Below are positions 1-6,348 of a stretch of DNA of 11,134 nucleotides, piece after piece. This DNA is from Pseudozyma flocculosa PF-1 (taxonomy: Eukaryota; Basidiomycota; Ustilaginomycetes; Ustilaginales; Ustilaginaceae): contig NW_006920874.1 in the NCBI RefSeq assembly GCF_000417875.1, positions 982,215-993,348 of the forward strand, given 5' to 3'. A model generated the notes under the pieces. That model ran no database searches. It was not told the origin of the DNA and saw only the letters and a program-made list of their open reading frames with translations. How positions within the stretch are numbered: position 1 is the stretch's first letter; each line of letters starts with the position of its first letter. Made by a program: the position numbers and the translations under genes.

Positions 1-175
1 GAGCGGTAGTCGTCGCCGNACGGACGGNGGGCGGCGGAGGCGGCGAGGCTGCGGCCATCGACGTCCTGCCGTCTGCCAGCGTGGCCGCGGCAGCCGCCGC
101 TGCTGCGGCGTCGCGTTGCTGGCTGGCGGCGCTCGACGTGCGGCGCCGCTTGGTGGTGCGCTCCGAGGCATCCAT
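1..175 (-). CDS. N-terminus of an unrecognised protein, cut by the left window edge
   Basis: A minus-strand reading frame opens with ATG at 175 in a CCGCCATGG context and stays open to base 1, giving 58 codons. An in-frame TAG lies 48 nt upstream (221-223), so this is the first possible start unless a 5' intron exists. The protein starts MDASERTTKRRRTSS, continues through an eight-residue alanine run (about residues 23-30), and reaches a run of five prolines near residue 45. The KRRR cluster at residues 9-12 could be a nuclear localisation signal; that is inference. Third codon positions are mostly G or C, as in the other genes here. There is no recognisable domain in the visible part, so I assign no function. 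Two ambiguous bases (19 and 28) fall inside it. A second ATG at 171 is in another frame and looks less good. Confidence 0.5.
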   Translation of the reverse strand, partial: MDASERTTKRRRTSSAASQQRDAAAAAAAAATLADGRTSMAAASPPPPPXVRXATTTA

Positions 176-556
176 GGCGGGGAGTTTGTGTGGTTCTAGC
201 GATGGCAGCCGAGTAGCACTCTAGGCGGGCAATGACGAAGGGCGGTCCCCAACCGGAACCGCAAAGGAGGGGTTGGCGAGTCAAAGAAGGACGCGGGATG
301 GTGGTGGTGGTGGTGGTCAAGGGGAAGGAGGAAGGAGGCCTCGCATGCGAATTGGGCCGCGTTTTTGCCCGAGCGCGCCCGTGGTGCTGCTCGGCCCTGG
401 CCCCGGCCCCAGGCCGGGCGCCATTGGGCGCGGCCAACCCTTTCTGCCGCTGGCCTGGCTCGCCGGCCCTCTGCGCACGCAGCCCAGCCGGCACCCAGGC
501 CCAGCCCCGACGAGCTGGCCAAACCTAGCAGCCGCCATCTTATCACCACCATCATC

Positions 557-592
557 GCCACCATCTTCGTCACCGCCACCATCTTCGTCACC
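557..592. repeat. 18-bp tandem repeat, two perfect copies
   Basis: The unit GCCACCATCTTCGTCACC occurs at 557-574 and again at 575-592, followed by a partial copy (GCCACCGCC). Read on the minus strand in one open frame it encodes a Gly-Asp-Glu-rich acidic stretch. I do not know whether it is translated. Confidence 0.85.
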
Positions 593-1355
593 GCCACCGC
601 CATTGCCCAAATCCGACCAGCCCTCGTTGCTCCACCGGATGTAGGCCGCATCACTCGCATCTACCACGGCGCCGACCGGCTCGTGGCCGCGGTGGCAGGC
701 GGCGAAGAGAGCTTCGACCGCGAGCTCCGAGCCTCGAGCGACCGCGCTCGCTGCGAGGCGCGACACGAGGATCGTCAAGCCCTCGCAATGCAGTCAGCCG
801 CACCAACTGTTCGCCGCTGACGATTGGCGCTGCGTCGAGCGACCAGGCCCACGTCAGAAACGCTGCGGCGGCGTCCTCGTCCTGTGCTTCGTCGCAGCCA
901 ACGACTAGAACCGCGAGGCATGCGTCTCGCATTCACATCAAGGCCAGGGACGGCGACCTGGCCATCTTCTCCGCGCGTCACATCCCGCACGCCAACGTCG
1001 GCCACCTCCTCAGCGACCATGGCTTGCTTGCCTTCCACACTCTCCACTCGGCCGTGCGGCATCGCAAGGCCAGCACGGATCCGGACCCCCTCGTGCACGC
1101 CCACTAGGATCGACACCAAGTTGGGTCTAGCGAATCAAGGACCACAAGTGCCATCGCCATCGCAACCGCAGCGTCGATCGAAGCAGGCCCGGCCAACTCC
1201 TCGCAAGAAGGCAGCCCCACCTCCGCAGCCGACGGCCATACGAAACCTGGCTGCCCGGCTCCGCCTGGACGGAATACCGAGTCCCGCCACTCTACCTCTC
1301 CCACAACCTCTCTTGGTCCACACCACGGCCTCGGCCGACGGTAAGTCCCAAGGTT

Positions 1356-1428
1356 CCGAGGGCATAACAAGGACAGATCCGGGCCAAAGTGCAAGACCCC
1401 GAGGGCATGACAGGGACAGATCCAGGCC
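1356..1428. repeat. 30-bp imperfect direct repeat, period 43 bp
   Basis: Two 30-bp copies, at 1356-1385 and 1399-1428, match at 27 of 30 positions. Both begin CCGAGGGCAT and end in CCGGGCC or CCAGGCC. They lie 100-170 bp upstream of the tRNA gene. No function can be read from them. Confidence 0.75.
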
Positions 1429-1526
1429 GAAGCCGGCTCGTCTTGCCTTGCCAGGATGGCCATAGATGTCGAATTGATTATAGTTTTGTGATACAACTCC
1501 ACTATCAAAAGGGGTCGATTTCCTCA

Positions 1527-1641
1527 GGGGCGTTAGCTAAGTGGTATAGCGTTGCCTTCGCAACACATCTTCTGATGCGGCACAAGGGTGTTCAGTCACC
1601 CAGATAGGCAAAGGTCCAGGGTTCAATCCCCTGACGCTCCA
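1527..1641 (+). tRNA. tRNA-Ala (anticodon CGC), with a 43-nt intron
   Basis: The sequence folds into a complete cloverleaf. The acceptor stem is 1527-1533 with 1634-1640, and the discriminator is A1641. The D-stem GCTA/TAGC is 1536-1539 with 1547-1550. The anticodon stem TTGCC (1552-1556) pairs perfectly with GGCAA (1607-1611), but only after removing an intron. The T-stem CAGGG/CCCTG (1617-1621, 1629-1633) encloses TTCAATC. The anticodon CGC is at 1559-1561 and reads the Ala codon GCG. The third acceptor pair is G1529 with T1638, the G3-U70 wobble that alanyl-tRNA synthetase recognises, which independently supports alanine. The internal Pol III promoter is intact: A box TAGCTAAGTGG (1534-1544) and B box GGTTCAATCCC (1620-1630). 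Mature length is 72 nt before CCA addition, and CCA is not encoded. Confidence 0.95.
1563..1605 (+). other. Intron of tRNA-Ala, between positions 37 and 38
   Basis: These 43 nt interrupt the anticodon loop one base 3' of the anticodon, the canonical position for eukaryotic nuclear tRNA introns removed by the SEN endonuclease. TGCG at 1576-1579 can pair with CGCA at 1559-1562 (the anticodon plus base 37), the usual anticodon-intron helix of pre-tRNAs. A second hairpin inside the intron pairs GGGTG (1586-1590) with CACCC (1597-1601). The exact boundary could shift by one A because both flanks carry A. Confidence 0.88.
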
Positions 1642-1644
1642 ATC

Positions 1645-1648
1645 TTTT
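1645..1648 (+). terminator. Pol III terminator of the tRNA gene
   Basis: Four T residues begin four bases after the discriminator base, a minimal RNA polymerase III stop signal. Longer T-runs at about 1676-1710 (eight, seven and several four-T blocks) would act as backups. Confidence 0.75.
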
Positions 1649-1729
1649 GCCCTCGGAAAAGAAAGTGGAGAGCTTTTCTTTAATTTTTTTTTGTTTTTTT
1701 CTTTTCTTTTCTTGTCGGCGAAGCCGGAA

Positions 1730-1751
1730 GGGGGGGGGGGGGGGGGGGGGG
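1730..1751. repeat. 22-base G homopolymer
   Basis: An uninterrupted run of 22 G follows a T-rich block. It could form a G-quadruplex, and the length is probably uncertain because such runs are slippage-prone in both cells and sequencing. Confidence 0.9.
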
Positions 1752-1794
1752 CTGGTCAGGGGTCCTTGTATTGCTGGTCAGGGGTCCTTGTATT
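1751..1794. repeat. 22-bp perfect tandem duplication
   Basis: The unit beginning GCTGGTCAGGGG and ending TTGTATT is present at 1751-1772 and identically at 1773-1794, directly after the G-run. Perfect identity suggests a recent duplication. It lies in non-coding DNA between the tRNA and the end of the cullin gene. Confidence 0.9.
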
Positions 1795-2033
1795 GCAAGC
1801 AGGCAGGCAGTCGGTGTGGAACTGATGAAGTGTAGCAAGTCAAGGAGAGCATCGCGCTGTCCAGATGTTCAAGGAACACAGAGGCAGAGAGACATGACGA
1901 CTGGATCAATTGAAAGTAGATCACAGTGCCAAGATGGACAGGACAGACCGACCAGATGCGAGCGAGCGACCGAAGCGGTGAACAAATACATGTCCCCCCC
2001 TCCCCATCTTGATTTGGTACGCATGCCAGAGCT

Positions 2034-2063
2034 CCACGCCACGCCACGCCACGCCACGCCACG
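2034..2063. repeat. (CCACG)6 pentanucleotide microsatellite
   Basis: Six perfect copies of CCACG lie in the intergenic stretch downstream of the cullin gene. No function is visible. Confidence 0.9.
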
Positions 2064-2348
2064 TCCGATGCTGGCCGCTGTTCGTGCACACCGAACGATG
2101 ATGTTCCGCAAAGCATCAGTGCGGCAGAAGTGCAGAATACGACAGGGGGGACGATAAAGACGCATCGTCGCTGGAGGGCTCTCGCCCGTGCTTAGGACGG
2201 GTGCGGGCCGGGCGGCTTGCCACCGTCCGCCCAGCATGTCAGACGCAACGCACCGACTTTGCAGGCGCCTCTCCACCCGCAATGTGGGAAGCCATATCTC
2301 GAGCGCCTGCAATTGGCAGAAACATGGCTGCATGACTGGGTGCGCGGA

Positions 2349-5115
2349 TCACGCGAGGTACGAGTACATGTCCTTCTGTCCCTCGACGCGTTCGAGGTAC
2401 TCTTTGTCGATGAGCTGGTCGATGGCCTGCGGGGGGGGAGGAGGAGGGGTTGGGGAGCAGGAATGGCGCGCGTGTCAGGGCGCTCGCTCGCTCGCTCGCT
2501 CGCCGCCCGGCACTGCCACTGCCGCTGCATGTCTGCACTCACCTTCTTGACGTCGGGGACCTTTGGCTGGAATCGTGCGGACACCTGCGCGACGACCTCC
2601 TGGATGAGGTTTGCGTGTCGGAGCTGCTTGCGTGCCTTCATGATGCGCACAATGGTGGCCTGGAGGAGGAGCCTGCGGTCCTCGTCGACCGTCTTCATGA
2701 CCTCTGTCGATTCGGCCTTTTGCTCGGCCTTGACGGGCAGGTTGAGGTTGACGCGGATCTTTTTGCTCTTGAACGACGTGTTGAGCGTGTAGGTGTCGCT
2801 GTCGGCCTCGTGGAGGAGCACCTTGGCCTTGGCGAGCATGGCCAGGACGGGCTTGAGGGTGGCGTCGTTGAGGCCCGTGGCGGTGCGGAGCTCGTCGGCG
2901 GTGAGGGCGTCGGTCTGGTTGAACTGGAGCAGGACGGCCGTCTGAAAGGTGCTGGTGCCGAACTGGTACTTTTGGGCGAGGTAGTTGGCCTTGACCTCGT
3001 TCTTGGACAGCTGCCAGAGCCAGGTGAGCTTGCGGCCGCTGTGCTTGGCGGCATAGTAGCGCTGGAAGCGCTCGTAGGTGGGCAGCAGCTCGGTCGGGAT
3101 GCTGAAATCCGTCGTGGGCGCCTGCAGCGGCCAGAAGCCGTTGGCGAGGACGAGGGCGTAAAAGTCGACGTCGAGCTCGGCCTTGTCGTGCGTCTTGGCC
3201 ATGGCCTCGCGGAAGCTGTCGTTGAGCTCCTTGCTGAGGCCCATGTCGGTAAACATGCGCTGGAGCTTGGTCGTGTACTCGTACCCGCAGGCCTCCTTGA
3301 GGCGCGAGATCATGTTGGCCTCGGCGTCGTCCGAGGCCGAGGCAAAGTTGACGAGGCGCTTGGCGAGCATCTTGCTGTAGAACTTCTGGAAGACGTCCTT
3401 GTCCTCGATGTACTTGAACACCACCATGACGTCGCTCAGCGCGTCCTCGAGCGACGCCTCGGCCGTGGTGCGGTTGCTCTTCTTGAGCAGCGCGTCGGCG
3501 TGCTTGGCCAGCAGCTCGGGCGACTTGCTCGTCGACGCGCCCGTCGCCTTGTTGCGGTTGACGAAATCGCGGCACGCCTTGTCGAGCGCCGCCAGGAAGC
3601 CCGCCTCGCCGCGGAACGACGCATTGACCGTGTCGAGGTTGGTGCGGTGCGCGTCGAGCAGCGCGCCGACGTAGGCGTTGGGCTCCATGGCCGCCGCCGC
3701 TGTCGCCGTCGCCGTCGCCCCTGGCCCCGCATCGGCCGCCCCATCGCCGCCACCGCCACCCGCGGCCACCTTTTCGACGGCGGCGAGGCCGACGCGCTTG
3801 ACGTGCGCCTCAAACTTCTGCCGCAGCGGCTCGAGCCCCTCGACGATGCGCGACATGAGCGTGTAGATGCGGTACAGGTCGTCGGCCTTTTCGAGGTCGA
3901 GGAGCGTCTGGAACTCGTCCCACAGGATGCCGGCGTGGCGGCGGACGAGCGTGTTGTCGCAGCAGTTGACGAGCTTGGCGCGCGTCGTGCTGTGGAGGTA
4001 GAGCTCGACGCGGTCCTCTTCCTCCTTGATCCGCGCCTCGGCCTTTTTCATGTAGTCGGTGACGCTGTTTTGCGCCACAAACGCGTCCGACTCGGCCTGG
4101 TAGTAGAGCTCGGTGGCCTCGAGGAAGGGCTTCTCGAACTCGTGCTTGTACACGTCGAGGTTCTGGCGGTTGGTGTCGGCCTCGTCGAGGCCGAGCGAGA
4201 CGAGGCTGTCGACGACGTTCTTGACGAGCGACGACTCGATGACCTCGCCGTTGCGCTGTCTTTCAATCTGCCGGAGCAGCGCATTGACCAGCCGCCCCTT
4301 GTTCTGCACGTGCTTGAACATGTGCTCCTTCCACTGCACCAGCGCCAGCTGTCGAGTGGCGGATCGAGTGGGGGGGGGGGGGGGGGCAATGCGTGGGTCA
4401 GCGCGAGGTCGGGTTGCGATCGCACAAGCCTCGGCCCCCTCCCGAACCGCACTCACAATGTACACCGTGTAGACGTGCTTGCGGCCCTCGTCCTTTTCGC
4501 GCTTGACCCAGTGGCGGTTGAGGTAGGCGAGGAGGCGGTTGACGTACTGTGCGCCGGTCGTGTACCGGTCCCACTCGGCGCCATAGTACTTGAGCAGGGG
4601 CTCCTCTGCGAGGCCCTCTGCGCCCTTGCGTACGTCGGCGAGGTGGGACTGAAAGTACTGGATGAGGCAGTTGTAGAGCTCGGCGCCGACCAGGTTGGCG
4701 CCCGACTTGGAGCCGACCGAGCCGCCGAGGGAGCCGAGGTCGCTGGAGCCGGAGCCCATGCGGCTGCTGGTACAGTGATTGTAGGCGAGGGTGTAGAGTT
4801 TCATGTAGTCGGCGTTGTTCATGCCCTCGCGCAGCCGCGTCATGATCTGGTCGATGCCCGGGCCCAGCACCTCCCACGTGGCGTTGACGCTGCGTAAGGG
4901 GGGAAGGGCGAGGGGCGTGACACAGGGACGAGTGGGGCGAGACCGGGCGAGGGGCGCGACAACGGGCGATCAATCGAGCAGGCGGCGGCAGCGACGGAGA
5001 CGACGACGACGACGACGACGACGAGGTCAGCGATAGGTCGGGCGGGCGCGTGAGCTGGGCGGCCGGCTACTCACTCATGGCTCGCCGGGAGGCGGCTGGA
5101 CGAAGCGGCCATCAT
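2349..5115 (-). CDS. CUL1: Cullin-1, scaffold of SCF ubiquitin ligases (four exons, 785 aa)
   Basis: Exons, in transcription order: 5115-5075, 4889-4457, 4348-2543, 2426-2349 (41+433+1806+78 nt, phase-consistent). Cullin-1 bridges Skp1/F-box adaptors at its N-terminus to the Rbx1 RING protein at its C-terminus so the SCF complex can ubiquitinate targets such as cell-cycle regulators. Residues 15-34 resemble the first cullin helix, and YMKLYTLAYNHCTS (42-55) matches the Skp1-binding helix. The cullin-homology core VFKYIEDKDVFQKFYSKML is at about 468-486 and HSGRKLTWLWQLSK lies further on. IVRIMK ends at Lys729, the expected NEDD8 attachment site. The protein ends DMYSYLA, completing the cullin family signature. 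Length is close to human CUL1 (776 aa). A Gly/Ala-rich insert sits at about 352-379. The start is the first of two adjacent ATGs (5115 and 5112). The frame is also open upstream to 5502, but that stretch is low-complexity. Confidence 0.96.
2427..2542 (-). other. Cullin intron 3 (116 nt, phase 0)
   Basis: The donor GTGAGT starts at 2542 and the acceptor CGCAG ends at 2427. A CTGAC branch-like site lies about 50 nt before the acceptor. Splicing joins PKVPDVKK to AIDQLIDKEYLERV and so completes the C-terminal cullin signature. Without it the frame runs into unrelated Arg/Ser-rich sequence. The intron contains a (CGCT)5 microsatellite and a short C-run next to the acceptor. Confidence 0.95.
2481..2502. 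repeat. (CGCT)5 microsatellite in cullin intron 3
   Basis: Five CGCT units plus CG, entirely inside the third intron of the cullin gene. Confidence 0.85.
4349..4456 (-). other. Cullin intron 2 (108 nt, phase 0)
   Basis: The donor GTGAGT starts at 4456 and the acceptor ACAG ends at 4349. Its length is a multiple of three and it has no stop, so unspliced reading would insert 36 Pro/Ala/Arg-rich residues. Splicing joins YTVYI to LALVQWKEHMF, which restores the cullin alignment. A 17-base G run at 4370-4386 becomes a C17 tract on the transcribed RNA, 20 nt before the acceptor. Confidence 0.92.
4370..4386. repeat. 17-base G run (C run in the transcript) in cullin intron 2
   Basis: An uninterrupted G17 on the plus strand. 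In the cullin transcript this is C17 and may serve as the polypyrimidine tract of intron 2. The length is likely to vary. Confidence 0.9.
4890..5074 (-). other. Cullin intron 1 (185 nt, phase 2)
   Basis: The donor GTGAGT begins at 5074 and the acceptor GCAG ends at 4890. Joining GA of exon 1 to C of exon 2 makes an Asp codon, giving SHDVNATWEVLGPG, which matches the start of other basidiomycete cullins as I recall them. The first exon is only 41 nt. A (GAC)8 repeat at 4999-5022 lies inside the intron. Confidence 0.88.
4999..5022. repeat. (GAC)8 microsatellite in cullin intron 1
   Basis: Eight perfect GAC units, read as GTC on the cullin transcript, inside intron 1. Confidence 0.88.
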
Positions 5116-5164
5116 CGTGGCGAGAGGGCGGGTATCTGCGGGGTGCGGGGTGCGCCGGTCGAGG

Positions 5165-5182
5165 GTGTGTGTGTGTGTGTGT
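5165..5182. repeat. (GT)9 microsatellite
   Basis: Nine GT units, just upstream of the cullin start codon on the minus strand, where they would be read as (AC)9 in the leader or promoter. Confidence 0.9.
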
Positions 5183-5670
5183 GGCTGCGGTGTATGCTCG
5201 GGTGCCTCGCGAGTGGCGGCAGGGGAGGAAATTAGGGCGCAGGGGTGCTGCAGAGAGCGGTCGGGATGCCGGATGGAGCGGGCGCACTGGGATGAGTGGA
5301 TGGCTGGAGGTGGGCCGCGGTGTGCTGCGTCGTTGTTGGGAGGAGCCTGCCTGAGGGTGGGCGCCAAGGGTGTTGTGAAGCGAGCAGGTGGTTGGGTGCG
5401 CGGGCCGGAGATAGGCTGGGCGTGTTGCGCAGCGGGTGTGGTGTGAGCGCAGGGACGCGGGCGATGTCGCGGAGAGGGGGTTAGTGGCGAGGGCAGGAGC
5501 ACGCGAGGATGGAGCAGGAAGGAGTGGTAGATGGGCGCGGAGGGTGACGAGGTGATGGTGGCGCGTCGATGGCAGGCGAGGCGGGAAAAGGGTGGCGGGG
5601 TGAGGATCGAGGTGGTGAGGAGCAGCGGAGGCGGCCCAAGCTCGAGCCCCGGCCTCGGGCTGCCGCTGAG

Positions 5671-5671
<1 letters not shown>

Positions 5672-5707
<36 letters not shown>
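5672..5707. repeat. (CT)18 microsatellite
   Basis: Eighteen CT units in the divergent promoter region. CT/GA tracts are common promoter elements that can exclude nucleosomes, but that role here is inference. Confidence 0.92.
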
Positions 5708-5711
<4 letters not shown>

Positions 5712-5726
5712 CTGGTCAGGCCAGGC

Positions 5727-5747
5727 CAGACGTCTGACCGGCCGGTC
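5727..5747. promoter_or_regulatory. Two overlapping perfect palindromes
   Basis: CAGACGTCTG (5727-5736) and GACCGGCCGGTC (5736-5747) are each perfect inverted repeats and share one G. They lie 20 bp from the CT repeat, between the two divergent genes. They could bind dimeric regulators; no specific factor is claimed. Confidence 0.4.
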
Positions 5748-6143
5748 GTCTGGGCTGCGTCGGGCGTGGAGCTGCTCGGTGGCCTCAGCTGCCAACGCCT
5801 GCCTCGCCTGGCCCGTGATCGACTGACCACCTCCACACGAGCCCAGCTCAACCAGGCAATCGGGGCGCCAACGTCGAGGCTCGTCAGCGCAAGCCAATCG
5901 GGAAAAAAGTAGTGGCACGGACCGCCAGCGCCAAATCATCCTGCCAGGCCAGGCCAGGCCTGACTTTGCTCACAGCGGCAGGCCTCAGGCCAGCTGCTGG
6001 CGCGCGCGCCCCCCCTTGGCCCAACACGCAACACCGTGCCACCCGCGGCCGCCCACGCAGGCACGCACGCACGCACGCCCGGCTGCGAGGGCTTTGCTTC
6101 TGCTTCAGTTCTGCGCTGCTCTGCCGGCCTGCTGCCCGCTCGG

Positions 6144-6159
6144 GAAGAAACGTTTCTTC
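6144..6159. promoter_or_regulatory. 16-bp perfect palindrome upstream of the methyltransferase
   Basis: GAAGAAACGTTTCTTC is a perfect inverted repeat centred about 197 bp before the ATG. It stands out as an AT-rich island in GC-rich DNA. It contains GAA and TTC units like heat-shock elements, but the spacing between the central GAA and TTC is four bases rather than two, so it is not a canonical site. Confidence 0.4.
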
Positions 6160-6252
6160 TCCTCGAGGGGGCGAGGCGCTGCTCACTCACCCCGCGCTGG
6201 GCTCCCTCGTCAGCCTCCCTCTCTCGGCCCCCCTGCCCTCGCTCCCAACCTA

Positions 6253-6348
6253 GCTTCTGCCTCCCTTCCTCCATCTTCCTCCTACGTGACCCCTCATTCC
6301 ATCTTGACCCTCCCTCAACCCTCCCCTCTTCCCCTCCCGTCGCCCGCC
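6253..6348 (+). promoter_or_regulatory. Pyrimidine-rich leader of the methyltransferase gene
   Basis: The bases just before the ATG are dominated by C and T (blocks such as CTTCCTCC and CCCCTCTTCCCC), ending in the start context CGCCATGG. CT-rich blocks next to transcription starts are typical of well-expressed fungal genes. The transcription start itself cannot be placed. Confidence 0.5.

Larger units (their letters stand above)
176..1526. other. Long intergenic stretch with no supportable gene
   Basis: About 1.35 kb separates the left-edge gene from the tRNA. Several frames are open on both strands, as expected in GC-rich DNA, but they overlap one another, are low in complexity and match no family I know. 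The minus strand from about 1119 down to 400 reads as protein-like text that shifts frame twice (see findings). The stretch contains an 18-bp tandem repeat at 557-592 and a 30-bp imperfect direct repeat at 1356-1428. The final 60 bases before the tRNA become AT-richer, a common arrangement upstream of tRNA genes. The part next to 175 should include the promoter of the minus-strand gene, but I see no clear TATA box. Confidence 0.55.
1642..2348. other. Intergenic region between tRNA-Ala and the 3' end of the cullin gene
   Basis: Apart from the Pol III stop, the T-rich and G-rich tracts and the repeats listed separately, I see no gene here. The right part, read on the minus strand, must hold the cullin 3' untranslated region. 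I found no AATAAA signal, which is not unusual in fungi. The open frames here are short, low in complexity and conflict with each other. Confidence 0.6.
5116..6348. promoter_or_regulatory. Divergent promoter region between the cullin and the methyltransferase
   Basis: About 1.2 kb lies between two start codons pointing away from each other, so it must contain both promoters and 5' leaders. I see no convincing TATA box for either gene. The region holds (GT)9 at 5165-5182, (CT)18 at 5672-5707, overlapping palindromes at 5727-5747, a 16-bp palindrome at 6144-6159, (GCAC)n at about 6060-6077 and repeated CCAGGC motifs near 5721 and 5943. The last 100 bases before 6349 are strongly pyrimidine-rich. 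None of the overlapping open frames looks like a gene. Confidence 0.7.

Noticed and set aside
824..1465. A 213-codon plus-strand frame before the tRNA
   Set aside because: Arg/Pro/Ser/Thr-rich, no domain, conflicts with frames on the other strand and contains the 30-bp repeats near its end. Not enough to call a gene.
557..2063. CRISPR array or transposon ends suggested by direct repeats
   Set aside because: The repeats are simple tandem copies or single duplications without regular spacers, terminal inverted repeats, a transposase frame or target-site duplications.
2450..4897. An 815-codon open frame on the plus strand opposite the cullin
   Set aside because: It is the mirror of a GC3-rich coding strand, rich in Leu/Val/Glu, with no recognisable domain, and runs through both cullin exons and an intron. 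The cullin reading is unmistakable.
6144..6159. Heat-shock element at the 16-bp palindrome
   Set aside because: The central GAA and TTC are separated by four bases rather than two, so it does not fit the canonical pattern. Kept only as an unexplained palindrome.
5912..6253. A 113-codon plus-strand frame upstream of the methyltransferase
   Set aside because: Low-complexity leader or promoter sequence with GCAC repeats and no similarity to anything I know.
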